Source of the DNA: a bacterium MS4
GTDB lineage: Bacteria; Bacillota; Clostridia; Oscillospirales; Acutalibacteraceae
NCBI GenBank assembly: GCA_000752215.1
Contig: CCFG01000014.1
Span: 132,990-196,989 of the forward strand
Direction of reading: 5' to 3'
Length of the DNA: 64,000 bases
In this document: positions 18,166 through 31,901 of the stretch, in pieces
Layout: the number at the start of each line of letters is the position of its first letter
Numbering within the stretch: position 1 is the stretch's first letter
Notes under the pieces: generated by a model
The model's input: the letters and a program-made list of their open reading frames with translations, nothing else
The model's database searches: none
Told to the model about the DNA's origin: nothing
Made by a program: the position numbers and the translations under genes

Positions 18166-18920
18166 GGCGTCTCCCCCGTTTTCCATAGCGTATTGACCCT
18201 TTCCACATCCTTGTAAGTATCAATCGCCGTCCAGAAGCCGCCGTGCCTGTAAACGGCGAGCTCGTGGTCAAGGGCAAGCCTATGCAGAGGCTCCTGCTCA
18301 AAAGCGCAGTCCTCTTCCGGCAGATATTCAAACACCCTGCGGTTCAGGACCATATAGCCGCCGTTGATGGTGTCCTCCAATACCGGCTTCTCCTTAAACG
18401 CGGTCACGATCCCGTCCTGCGTTTCGATCACCCCAAAAGGAGAGTTCGGGCTCACGCCGGTCAGAGTCGCGATTTTCCCGGTTTTTTTATGATAGACATA
18501 GAGCTTGCGGATATTGACGTCGCTCAGCCCGTCGCCGTACGTCAGCATAAAATCTTCATCGTCGTCAATATATTTCTCGATCTGCTTGATCCGGCCGCCG
18601 GTCTGCGTTTCCGCCCCGGTGTCCACAATCGTAACGTTCCAGTCCTCTTCCCCGGCGGTATGATATTCCACGGCTTCCTGCGTTCCCGTCTTTACGGTGA
18701 AATCATTGTTCCGCCACCGCATTTCCATGAAATACCGCTTGATCATATCGCCTTTGTACCCCACGCACAGAATGAAATCGTTGATCCCGTAATGGGAATA
18801 GGTTTTCATAATGTGCCAGATAATCGGATTTTCGCCCACCTCCACCAGGGGCTTGGGGCGGAATTCCGTCTCCTCCCGCATACGCGTGCCTTTTCCTCCG
18901 CAAAGAATGACTACCTTCAT
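18147..18920 (-). CDS. rfbF: Glucose-1-phosphate cytidylyltransferase
   Basis: 257 residues, exactly the usual length. The N-terminal nucleotidyltransferase motif is CGGKGTRMREETEFRPKP, and the family-specific WHIMKTYSHYGINDFILCVGYKGDMIK and GGFWTAIDTYKDVERVNTLW follow. It makes CDP-glucose from CTP and glucose-1-phosphate, the entry step of the CDP-deoxysugar route. The ATG at 18920 fits the family start; a frame to 18944 adds eight unlikely residues. It is the first of the sugar-nucleotide genes, 118 bases after the glycosyltransferase stop. Confidence 0.94.
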   Translation of the reverse strand: MKVVILCGGKGTRMREETEFRPKPLVEVGENPIIWHIMKTYSHYGINDFILCVGYKGDMIKRYFMEMRWRNNDFTVKTGTQEAVEYHTAGEEDWNVTIVDTGAETQTGGRIKQIEKYIDDDEDFMLTYGDGLSDVNIRKLYVYHKKTGKIATLTGVSPNSPFGVIETQDGIVTAFKEKPVLEDTINGGYMVLNRRVFEYLPEEDCAFEQEPLHRLALDHELAVYRHGGFWTAIDTYKDVERVNTLWKTGETPWKIWK

Positions 18921-19038
18921 ACCTGCACCCGTCTTTCTGTGCAAAACTGCGGTTTTCCTTCGTCAATGCCCTGTTTTTATTTATATATGCGAATATTGGA
19001 GCATTTACCACTGCTGAAAAGCTGTCCCCGCGCCCCTT

Positions 19039-20127
19039 TTAATGATTTGCTTTCAGCTCGATCAGCCTGAGGTTGTTTTTCAGTCTTTCGTCCTTGGGGC
19101 TGAACGCCAGCGCCGCCTCTGCGTGGGCAAGGGATTCCCCGTACATACCGAGCCGGTAGCAGGCGATCGCGCACAGGTCATCCGGCGTATAATCCCACGC
19201 GTATCCCATGTTGACATAGACCATGGACTTTTGCTTGATCTTCAGCGCTTCCGTCGCCATATAGTACGCCATGGGCCAGTTTGATGTCCGATAGGCCATT
19301 TGGGCGCACTCCACATAGGGTTCGCGCATATGGGGCACTTCCGCGATGGCGCGGCAATACCAACCGAAAGCCTCCGTCAGATCGGAAAGGCCGAAGTAGG
19401 ACTTTGCGATCCAGCGCATGGACGCGCACCGTTCCTCTTTCCAGATGGAGGACGGCAGCTCCAGATGCCTTTTTAATTCCGCAATGCATTCTTTCCACAT
19501 GCCCTTGTACATATATTCCCGTCCAAGGTAATACGCCACGCGGTCGTCCTGAGGCGTTTCCTTCGCCGCAAGCTCGAGCAGAGGCAGATAAGACCCCCTG
19601 GATTTGCCTGCGTCCGGGTAGTGATTCAGCTCCATTCCGGTAATGTAGATGATTTTTTCCGGTCCGGTGCCGACATATTTCAGGCACTCGTGAACGGGAT
19701 AAGCCCATTTGTAGCTGTGCCTATCATGGATTTTGAAGTAGCTGAACTGCACGTCGGGCGTGCCGTCCTCTTTCAGGCTCCAGTTGTAAAGGTATTTTCC
19801 CATGGAGGTGTCGGGCTGCCACGCTTTTTCCACGCAGTCGCGCCACCCTTTGGTAAATATTTCGTCAAGATCGGTGCACACGCAGACATCGGCGTCTTCG
19901 GGAACATGATCGAGGGACAGGTTGCGTGCCACGTCGAACCGCCACGGCTTTACTTCTTCCGTGTACACCACCGCGCCGCGCTCCCTCAATTTTTCAACGG
20001 TGCCGTCGGTGGAGCCCGTGTCCGTCACAACGACCACGTCCGCCTCCCCCATGGAATCCATCCAGCGGTCGACAAACTTTTCCTCATTCTTACAGATTGC
20101 ATACACGCAAATTCGATACTTTTTCAA
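19039..20127 (-). CDS. TPR-containing family 2 glycosyltransferase
   Basis: 362 residues. The first 210 are a GT-A domain with ICVYAICKNEEKFVDRW, VVTDTGSTDGTVEKL and the divalent-metal motif TDLDEIF. After about residue 190 short helical repeats follow (RVAYYLGREYMYKGMW, ERCASMRWIAKSYFGL, EPYVECAQMAYR), as in SunS-like enzymes that glycosylate peptides. TTG start behind GAGGTGATCTT. Its closest relative in the window is the next gene upstream, with which it shares nearly every motif. A role in O-glycosylating the collagen-like proteins encoded just upstream is likely from context. Confidence 0.82.
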   Translation of the reverse strand: MKKYRICVYAICKNEEKFVDRWMDSMGEADVVVVTDTGSTDGTVEKLRERGAVVYTEEVKPWRFDVARNLSLDHVPEDADVCVCTDLDEIFTKGWRDCVEKAWQPDTSMGKYLYNWSLKEDGTPDVQFSYFKIHDRHSYKWAYPVHECLKYVGTGPEKIIYITGMELNHYPDAGKSRGSYLPLLELAAKETPQDDRVAYYLGREYMYKGMWKECIAELKRHLELPSSIWKEERCASMRWIAKSYFGLSDLTEAFGWYCRAIAEVPHMREPYVECAQMAYRTSNWPMAYYMATEALKIKQKSMVYVNMGYAWDYTPDDLCAIACYRLGMYGESLAHAEAALAFSPKDERLKNNLRLIELKANH

Positions 20128-20136
20128 AAGATCACC

Positions 20137-21246
20137 TCAAACCTTCGGGTCCGGCTGAGCCTTGGGAAGCTTCAGCTTAATCAGTTCCAGGTTCTTTTTC
20201 AGGCGCTCGTCGCCCGGCTGCAGTTCGCACGCCTGGGTAGCGTAATCGCAGGATAACCGGTACAGTCCCAGCCGGTAAGCGCTGATCGCCCCAAGGTCGT
20301 ACAGCGAATATCCCCATGCGGCCGGCTCAAACAGATAGCTGCCCGATTTTTCCGTGATTTTCAGCGCCTCGCTGACCATAAAAAAGACAAGGGGCCAGTC
20401 GTTCATCTGGTACCCGAGCTGGGCCATCTGGTGGTAGGGCTCCCGGATCGTCGGGCATTCGGCAATCGCCCTGAACAGCCACAGGCGGGCCGCGTTTTTA
20501 TCCCCCTTTGCCTGATAACAGCTTGCGATAAAACGCATGGCGGCGCACCGCTCCTCGTTCCAGAGAGCGGTGGGCATCTTCAGGTAATTGCTCAGTGTTT
20601 CGATGCTTTTGTCGAGCATTCCCTTATACATATATTCCCGGCCAAGCCAGAAGGCGACCCGATCGTCCTGCGGATTTTCTTTGGCGGACAGCTCGAGCAG
20701 AGGCAGGTACTGGCTTCTGGGTTTACTGACATCCGGATAATGGTTCAGCACCAGGCCGGGAACCCACACCGTTCTGTCCGGATCCTCGCCGCTGTAGGCC
20801 AGAACCTCATGGACCGGATGCACCCAACGGAAGCCGTGCCGCCGGTGAATTTTCTCCATTGTGAACTGCTTGCCGTATGTTCCGTCGCTGTTGCGGCTCC
20901 ATGTAAACAGATACCTTGCGCGTGTATAGATAGGAAGCCAGGCGTTTTCCAGCTTCTCCCTCCATCCCGCTTCAAACACTTCATCCAGATCATTGGAAAC
21001 GCAGATATCCACATCCTCAGGAATATGGTCCATAGCCAGATTTCTCGCCGCGTCGAATCGCCAGGGGCTGATGGCTTCCACATAGACGACGGCCCCTCTT
21101 TCGCGGAGCTTTTCCACCGTTCTGTCCGTGGAACCTGTGTCCGTTACAACCACCAGGTCCGCCTCGCTGACCGCGTCCATCCAGCGGTCGACGAACTTTT
21201 CCTCGTTTTTTGTAATGGCATAAACGCAGATTTTATACCGGTTCAA
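20137..21246 (-). CDS. TPR-containing family 2 glycosyltransferase (paralog)
   Basis: 369 residues, a tandem paralog of the neighbouring gene: ICVYAITKNEEKFVDRWMD, TDTGSTDRTVEKLRERG, NDLDEVF as metal motif, then TPR-like helices ending in ATQACELQPGDERLKKNLELI. TTG start at 21246 with GAGGGTGCG upstream. The gap to its paralog is nine bases, so the two are co-translated. Two such enzymes with slightly different metal motifs (NDLDE versus TDLDE) suggest different sugars or acceptor sites on the collagen threonines. Acceptor is inferred. Confidence 0.82.
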   Translation of the reverse strand: MNRYKICVYAITKNEEKFVDRWMDAVSEADLVVVTDTGSTDRTVEKLRERGAVVYVEAISPWRFDAARNLAMDHIPEDVDICVSNDLDEVFEAGWREKLENAWLPIYTRARYLFTWSRNSDGTYGKQFTMEKIHRRHGFRWVHPVHEVLAYSGEDPDRTVWVPGLVLNHYPDVSKPRSQYLPLLELSAKENPQDDRVAFWLGREYMYKGMLDKSIETLSNYLKMPTALWNEERCAAMRFIASCYQAKGDKNAARLWLFRAIAECPTIREPYHQMAQLGYQMNDWPLVFFMVSEALKITEKSGSYLFEPAAWGYSLYDLGAISAYRLGLYRLSCDYATQACELQPGDERLKKNLELIKLKLPKAQPDPKV

Positions 21247-21276
21247 TTTCGCACCCTCTTCTCAGTAAGTATGTAA

Positions 21277-21311
21277 ATCGTTTGGTCCCACTTTTGGAGA
21301 GGCCAAACGAT
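21277..21311 (-). terminator. Hairpin between collagen and glycosyltransferase genes
   Basis: Inverted repeat ATCGTTTGG / CCAAACGAT with a 17-base loop, followed on the minus strand by TTTACATAC. The U-run is short, so this may be a partial terminator that lowers enzyme expression relative to the structural collagen genes. Confidence 0.45.
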
Positions 21312-21346
21312 CATAATATTAATTATTTTTCTTGGGCAAGACGCGT

Positions 21347-22780
<1,434 letters not shown>

Positions 22781-22795
22781 TTAAAATCCTCCAAT

Positions 22796-22960
22796 ACTAT
22801 CTTGCTCAATGAGGCATTCTTTACAGACTTACCTCTGTGATAACGATACTTTCTGAACAGGTGTCGCCAAACCGACGGTTGCTCCAGCGGCATTGTAAGT
22901 GTAATAGCGCCTATAACCGCTCCCCATGGTTACTAAGACAATCATATTCCCAATTGGCAA
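22796..22960 (-). pseudogene. Decayed 3' remnant of a third-type collagen gene
   Basis: The DNA upstream of the BclB-type gene closely matches the 3' end of the intact collagen gene at 25595: both have CTTGC-CAA-GAGGCA-TCTTTACAG, then a frame ending IVITEVSL-stop. Here several small deletions break the frame (for example a missing GCG in the VGFATTPVQ equivalent and lost bases near ALTN), and no repeat region is left. It shows that the pair (third-type gene followed by second-type gene) was duplicated and the upstream member of one copy then deleted. The rest of the 299-base gap, to 23079, has no recognisable content. Confidence 0.7.
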
Positions 22961-23079
22961 CCATACCTACATTGCAAAGAAACTGTGCCTAAATTCCCCA
23001 TTTCGGATCCATAGGGTCATTTAGCTTGGGAAACTGTACGAGAACATGCCCGAAAAGGCATGTTCCCGCACAAAGGAAA

Positions 23080-25554
<2,475 letters not shown>

Positions 25555-25594
25555 TTAAAATCCTCCAATACTTTCTTGCACAACGAGGCAGTCT

Positions 25595-27259
<1,665 letters not shown>

Positions 27260-27309
27260 TCAAATTTGTTTACGAACATTAGCATGAACAAACACTTTAC
27301 GCTTTTTAA

Positions 27310-27337
27310 TATAATATGTGGTGACCCGCGAAAAGTG
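27310..27337 (-). promoter_or_regulatory. SigK-like mother-cell promoter for the collagen/glycan locus
   Basis: Minus strand CAC (27337-27335), a 16-base spacer and CATATTATA (27318-27310) agree with the SigK pattern (AC, N16-17, CATAnnnTA). It lies about 70 bases ahead of the first collagen gene. SigK drives late mother-cell coat and exosporium genes, which fits the products. Found by eye only. Confidence 0.5.
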
Positions 27338-27397
27338 CAGTATACGCCTGTGTAGTGGGAGCGGGTACACCCAGGAACCACATGGATTTTCAGAACA

Positions 27398-27423
27398 TCC
27401 TTCCGGCCATCCGGCCGGAAGGA
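27398..27423 (-). terminator. Strong hairpin after the holin-like gene
   Basis: An 11-pair perfect stem TCCTTCCGGCC with a four-base loop, lying 32 bases beyond the holin-like stop. It lacks a clear U-run, so termination is only probable. Confidence 0.4.
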
Positions 27424-27454
27424 CATTCCTTTCCACAGCGGAACGTTACTTCGT

Positions 27455-27745
27455 CTATTTGTTTTCTTTGGTCCCGGTGGCCCTTAATACAGCGGAATAC
27501 GCCCCATTGGCACTAAGGGCAATGATGACCGCGTTAAACGGTATCAATGCGCCCGACGACCATGTCAGCGCGCCGGTAAAATACGTTGCTCCCAGTAAAA
27601 GAATTACTGCAACGAAATAGGACACCCACTGGGTGGCAATGTTTTTAAAAAACGATGCGCTTTTTAAGAACTGGGTAATCACCGCAGTAGCAGCGGCGCA
27701 TCCTGCAAAGGTAGCCAGCGTTTCCCAGGTGAAAAAGTTATTCAT
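27455..27745 (-). CDS. Small holin-like membrane protein
   Basis: 96 residues with three hydrophobic helices: one near 8-24 (LATFAGCAAATAVITQFL), one near 38-57 (VSYFVAVILLLGATYFTG) and one near 65-88, ending in a charged tail. Size and layout fit small holin/BhlA-like proteins that recur in Clostridia outside prophages. AGGAGG lies seven bases upstream of the ATG at 27745; an in-frame ATG at 27751 is too close to that site. No lysin gene is adjacent, although a secreted CAP protein precedes it. Function unknown. Confidence 0.6.
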   Translation of the reverse strand: MNNFFTWETLATFAGCAAATAVITQFLKSASFFKNIATQWVSYFVAVILLLGATYFTGALTWSSGALIPFNAVIIALSANGAYSAVLRATGTKENK

Positions 27746-27878
27746 ATTCATTCCTCCTGTTGGAGGCCTTCTCAACAGCCCTGTGTGGTTTGTTGTCCAG
27801 GCCTCCAGTAAACACTTTATGACGGTGCTCTCCATCTTGTTCCAACGTTTTCTGACACGTTCCATGGCAGCAAAAAAA

Positions 27879-27906
27879 GAAGGCCGCCGATAAACGGCAG
27901 CCTTCT
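27879..27906 (-). terminator. Terminator of the CAP-protein gene
   Basis: Stem GAAGGCTGCCG / CGGCGGCCTTC with loop TTTAT, followed by TTTTTTT on the minus strand. It lies 30 bases past the stop codon. On the plus strand the trailing sequence is TTTTA, so it may work both ways. Confidence 0.85.
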
Positions 27907-27935
27907 TTTACATAATTTGAAAGGAAATGAAATTA

Positions 27936-28916
27936 TTAGCCGATGAACTGCTGGGTCCAATAATAACGGCCCTGTGCGTTCTGGGCAATGCCCACGCCAA
28001 TTTGGGTAAAGGAAGCATTCAGGATGTTCGCTCTGTGTCCGGGGGAATTCATCCAGCCCTCCATAACCTGCTGCGGGGATGTCTGACCTGCAGCGATGTT
28101 TTCGCCGGCGGCTCTGTAGCTGATTCCATACTGCTTCATCATATCAAACGGAGAACCGTAGGTAGGAGACTGATGGTCAAAATAGTTCAGTTTCGCCATA
28201 TCCTGCGACTTTAAGGTCGCGGTATTTGTCAAAGAGGAATTGACGGTAAGAGCTTTGAGCCCGTTTGCGGCTCTTTCCTGATTGACAAGCTGAACTACCT
28301 GATTCTGAAAGGAAGCGTAGCTTCCGCCCGTGGTGGCCGGTGTGCTGGAAGTACTGCCCTGAGAGCTGGAACTCGGCTTGGAACTGGAGCTGGGCTTGGA
28401 GCTTGAGCTCGGTTTTGAACTGGAGCTCGGCTTAGAGCTTGTGTTCGTATTGGGGCAGGTGTATGTTTTTCCGCCAATCGTGATCTGATATTTGTTTCCA
28501 TTTGAGGAATTGGTCAGACAGTTGGAATTGACTGTGCAGGTGGTTCCTGCTTTGCAGTTGGAGTTGTTGGTGCAGCCGTTTGCCGCGCTGCAGATCTGGT
28601 TACTGGCACAGCTGTTGCCAACCTTGCAGTTGGTGGAATCGGTTCCCGCCACGGTTCCGCTGGAAGCGGAAGTTTTGGGACAAACGCTGGAGGTACCGGA
28701 TTTAACGATATCGGCAACAGTGTTGCCTGTTTCCTGTGTGTCCGCCGCCGGTGCTTCGCTGGTTACTTGCACGGCTTCCGCCTGAGAATCGACAGAAACG
28801 GTACTTGTGGTGGTGCTTTCGCTTGGTGCAGCCGCGGTATTGCCGCTGTTTACAATCGCGCCGGCCGTACCTGACATCAGCACACATGCAATTAACGCAA
28901 GTATTTTCGTTTTCAT
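27936..28916 (-). CDS. Secreted CAP-domain (SCP/PR1, YkwD-like) protein with Cys-rich linker
   Basis: 326 residues: signal peptide (MKTKILALIACVLMSGTAGA), a Ser/Thr-rich segment, a Cys-rich region of about 70 residues (roughly 80-155) in which CxxxNSC/NCK-type motifs recur, four KPSSS repeats (about 161-180) and a C-terminal CAP domain (about 200-326). CAP metal/active-site residues are visible: His in NYFDHQSP, Glu in AGENIAAG and His in GHRANIL. The Cys region is unusual for YkwD proteins and suggests a disulfide-rich or metal-binding module. Exported, probably wall- or spore-associated. AAAGGAGAT is the ribosome site. Confidence 0.85.
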   Translation of the reverse strand: MKTKILALIACVLMSGTAGAIVNSGNTAAAPSESTTTSTVSVDSQAEAVQVTSEAPAADTQETGNTVADIVKSGTSSVCPKTSASSGTVAGTDSTNCKVGNSCASNQICSAANGCTNNSNCKAGTTCTVNSNCLTNSSNGNKYQITIGGKTYTCPNTNTSSKPSSSSKPSSSSKPSSSSKPSSSSQGSTSSTPATTGGSYASFQNQVVQLVNQERAANGLKALTVNSSLTNTATLKSQDMAKLNYFDHQSPTYGSPFDMMKQYGISYRAAGENIAAGQTSPQQVMEGWMNSPGHRANILNASFTQIGVGIAQNAQGRYYWTQQFIG

Positions 28917-28952
28917 GTATTATCTCCTTTTCATGCTTCTCAATTTTGAATT

Positions 28953-28968
28953 GTTACAGGTTTGTAAC
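28953..28968. promoter_or_regulatory. Palindrome upstream of the CAP-protein gene
   Basis: GTTACAGGTTTGTAAC has perfect six-base arms around a four-base centre, 37 bases ahead of the start codon. A dimeric regulator site is possible; the regulator is unknown. Confidence 0.35.
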
Positions 28969-29064
28969 TTTTCTTGCACTTATCGTAACACCGATGCATG
29001 AAGAAAACAATACTGAAAATTATGTAAACTAATGAAGATACTGGAAAAATTATGAATTTGGAAA

Positions 29065-30951
29065 TTAATTGTTTAATCTTCTGATAATATCGTACGCCTT
29101 GTCTTCATTCCTGACAAAGCCCTGAACCGTCGTATCGATCCCGCTGTAATCACTGAAGTCCACGAAGGCTCCGCTGAGCTTTTCCGCGAGTGTCGCGGGC
29201 ATGTCCTTTCCGGCGGCCAGGGCATCCTTCGGAATTTCCTCCGTACGGGCGACGATGATCAGCTCGTCCGTGAAAAGCCCGTCGGCGTGCGCCTGATTGT
29301 AAACCTCGTCATAGGTCGCGCCCGCGTCCACCTCCCCGGCCAGAACGGCGTTGACAACATTATTGTGGTTGCCCAAAAAGACGACCTTTTCAAAAATGGT
29401 ATCGGGGTCCATATGGTTCTGCTTTATCATATCGCGGGCGTACAGATACCCCGACGCGCTTTTTTCATCGACGTAGGCAAAGGTCTTTCCTTTCAAGTCA
29501 TTAAGGGAATGCACCCTGCCGTTCTTGCGGGCTACAACGTACCCGTTGTAGGAGCAGCGTCCCTGGACCTTCGGTGTAACCAGCACATTCGCCCCGCACT
29601 TCTCATGCGCGTTGACATACGCAAACGGAGAGAACCAGCCGACGTCGATGATGCCCTTCTCCACGCTTTCACTGAGCGCGTCATAGCTTCTGACGATCAG
29701 GGTGCGGCATTTCAGCCCCACGCTGGCGCATACCCGCTCAAGAATGGGCACGTAGGTTTTCCGGATACGGTCGGGCTCGACGAAGGGATTGACGCCGAAG
29801 ATGATCTCGTCCTGCTTTTTGAAAGCCATGGCGTCCTGCTGCAGCATTTCCGCGGTTTCGCCGATCTTGTTGCAGAAGGAAAGAATGGTTTCATTTTTCT
29901 TCTGCTGGACGTTAACCATCTCAATGGCGGAGCAGGAAACATCGTGGGTCTTTTGTACCGCCTCCGCGACATTTTCCACTGCCTTTTCAATTTCAGCCGC
30001 CGTATTCTTCTGCATCAGTGACTCCTGGGTAAGGCCGGAAATCGCGTTTTGGACATCCTTCAGAATCGAGTTGATTTCCTGAATGATCTGGGAGGATTCC
30101 GTGACAATGCCGTCCACATTTTTCATCTTGTCGCCGATTTCGGTCATGGCCGTGTTGGATGTCTGTATTTTATCGACGATATTCCTGACCACACCCTCAA
30201 TGACAGAGATCGCGTCGTCCGTCTGCACCGCCAGCCGCCGGATTTCCCCGGCAACAACGGAGAAGCCCCTGCCGGCCTCCCCCGCCCGCGCGGCTTCTAT
30301 GGCTGCGTTCAGCGCCAGAAGATTGGTCTGGCTGGATATCTTTCTGATATAGTCCACAATTTCATTGATTTTCGCAGAGGATTCCTGAAGCTCCAGGTTG
30401 CTGTCGGAAGCGACCTTGATGACCGACGTAAGGTCGAGGATGAAACTGCCGATGCTCCGGATGGTCCGCTCATTTTTGTTCAGCATTTCAATGGAGGTTT
30501 TGGAATGATCCTCGATTTTTATAATCCCGGAATTCAGATTGGTACATGCTCCGGCAAGCTCATTGATGCTTGCATTGATTTCTTCCGAACTGGCCGCATT
30601 CTGTTCGCTGAGCTTTTCAATCTCATAAGAAATCTTTGCAACCTTTTCAAAGGTTTTCATGTTGTCCTTGGAAAGCCAGATCAGCTGCTGGGAGTCAAAG
30701 CCCATGGTTTCCGCGACTTGAAAAAGCCTTTCCCCCAGCTCGTCCTGCTCATGGTCCTTTTGCTTTACAGGGTGGGGTTCCCCGCCGGTTTTTCCAAACA
30801 GGGCGTCGGCGGCAGCCAGAATCAGAATGCTCCCGATCACGGAATAGAGAAAGCCGCCCACCCCGTGGAATTGGAACAAAAGTCCTGCCGCCTGAAGAAT
30901 GAGGATTGCAATTGCAGAAATAAAGACAGACCGTTTCGATGTAAAATTCAT
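29065..30951 (-). CDS. Methyl-accepting chemotaxis protein fused to a C-terminal PhnD-like ligand domain
   Basis: 628 residues. Two hydrophobic helices form a hairpin at about 9-50. From about 100 to 375 is the MCP signalling coiled coil, whose tip is KISSQTNLLALNAAIEAARAGEAGRGF near 210-240. From about 385 to the end is a periplasmic-binding-protein fold of the PhnD type (IIFGVNPFVEPDRIRKTYVPI, SVEKGIIDVGWFSPFAYV, GDVDAGATYDE-like AGEVDAGATYDEV). No membrane segment separates the two, so the ligand domain should be in the cytoplasm. That is opposite to normal chemoreceptors. Ribosome site GAGGCGG. Confidence 0.85.
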   Translation of the reverse strand: MNFTSKRSVFISAIAILILQAAGLLFQFHGVGGFLYSVIGSILILAAADALFGKTGGEPHPVKQKDHEQDELGERLFQVAETMGFDSQQLIWLSKDNMKTFEKVAKISYEIEKLSEQNAASSEEINASINELAGACTNLNSGIIKIEDHSKTSIEMLNKNERTIRSIGSFILDLTSVIKVASDSNLELQESSAKINEIVDYIRKISSQTNLLALNAAIEAARAGEAGRGFSVVAGEIRRLAVQTDDAISVIEGVVRNIVDKIQTSNTAMTEIGDKMKNVDGIVTESSQIIQEINSILKDVQNAISGLTQESLMQKNTAAEIEKAVENVAEAVQKTHDVSCSAIEMVNVQQKKNETILSFCNKIGETAEMLQQDAMAFKKQDEIIFGVNPFVEPDRIRKTYVPILERVCASVGLKCRTLIVRSYDALSESVEKGIIDVGWFSPFAYVNAHEKCGANVLVTPKVQGRCSYNGYVVARKNGRVHSLNDLKGKTFAYVDEKSASGYLYARDMIKQNHMDPDTIFEKVVFLGNHNNVVNAVLAGEVDAGATYDEVYNQAHADGLFTDELIIVARTEEIPKDALAAGKDMPATLAEKLSGAFVDFSDYSGIDTTVQGFVRNEDKAYDIIRRLNN

Positions 30952-31319
30952 TTTTCTACCGCCTCAGCAATCAAAAAATTCAGTTCAAAACTGATAAAAT
31001 TTTACTTCTTTACTTTCATTCCATGTCTCTTTTATACACAATATTATTATATTTCAAATCTTATAATCTGTCAATGTTATCCATATTCCAGCAAAAATCT
31101 TCTTTTTTCAAATTTTCATCCTGCAATCGGGACGGCGGGAGAGCCGGGGATTCTTTTTCTGCGGGCAAAGCCCTGTTTTATCGGCGGCACCCCGGAGCGC
31201 TTGCAGCTTTCTCATACTTGCAGCAGCACCTCTCACCCCCTGCCCACTCCCGTTTTATGAAAGCTGCCTATTTCATTCATGCGAAAAGCGGGAAAGATTA
31301 GGAATGGCTTCGCTTTCTT
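30952..31319. other. Intergenic region, no gene seen
   Basis: The part next to the MCP is AT-rich and may hold its promoter; the part from 31110 to 31270 is GC-rich with no plausible frame or ribosome site. No convincing hairpin or riboswitch core was recognised. Confidence 0.4.
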
Positions 31320-31348
31320 TTGACATAGTTACTTTTATTTGATATAGT
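31320..31348 (+). promoter_or_regulatory. SigA promoter with overlapping direct repeat (HxlR gene)
   Basis: TTGACA (31320-31325), 17 bases, TATAGT (31343-31348). ATAGTTA occurs twice, 18 bases apart, across the spacer and -10 region, which could be the regulator's own operator. Confidence 0.65.
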
Positions 31349-31386
31349 TAATCGCGGCAGGAAAGCGAGATTGGGGGAGAATAAAA

Positions 31387-31764
31387 ATGAAATACGAATT
31401 AAAACTCGAAAAAGAAATTATGTGCCCTGTTGAATATGGCCTTGACATTTTCGGCGGCAAATGGAAATCGAGGATTCTATGTGTGTTATCCGCAAACGAT
31501 GTTTTGCGTTATAACGAAATAAAAAAGGAACTCGGTAATATTACTGACGCGGTGCTTGCCGCAACGTTAAAGGAACTGATTGCGGATGAACTGATCGATC
31601 GAACTCAATACAATGAAATCCCGCCTAAGGTAGAATATTCTCTTACCTTAAAAGGAAAATCCGTACTCCCAATTCTTCAAAGTATTTGTCAGTGGTCGAG
31701 GAGCCATACGTTAGAAGCCTTGGGCAAAAAATTACCCCCTTGCAGAACTTGCAACCAACTGTAA
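31387..31764 (+). CDS. HxlR-family winged-helix regulator
   Basis: 125 residues. MCPVEYGLDIFGGKWKSRIL is the typical HxlR entry (Cys near residue 12, then GGKW), followed by the winged helix RYNEIKKELGNITDAVLAATLKEL and the wing YSLTLKGKSVLPIL. The N-terminal cysteine is the redox or electrophile sensor in YodB/HypR-type members. The C-terminal CRTCNQL gives a second Cys pair. GGGGGAG precedes the ATG. It probably controls itself and the flavoprotein gene that follows. Confidence 0.88.
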   Translation: MKYELKLEKEIMCPVEYGLDIFGGKWKSRILCVLSANDVLRYNEIKKELGNITDAVLAATLKELIADELIDRTQYNEIPPKVEYSLTLKGKSVLPILQSICQWSRSHTLEALGKKLPPCRTCNQL

Positions 31765-31771
31765 TTTTGAT

Positions 31772-31789
31772 ACTAATAAATTTATTAGT
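31772..31789. promoter_or_regulatory. 18-bp palindromic operator candidate
   Basis: ACTAATAAATTTATTAGT is a perfect palindrome between the HxlR gene and the flavoprotein gene. Size and AT content suit an HxlR/MarR-type dimer site; it could equally be a weak hairpin. Confidence 0.4.
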
Positions 31790-31901
31790 TACTTATAAAT
31801 TTCCTAATATATGTACTCTTTCAAGCTGCTCTGTTATACTGCGGTTATGGTTAACCCATTCGGAACCAATAAGGTACAATAAAGAAACGGAGCGATGAAA
31901 G

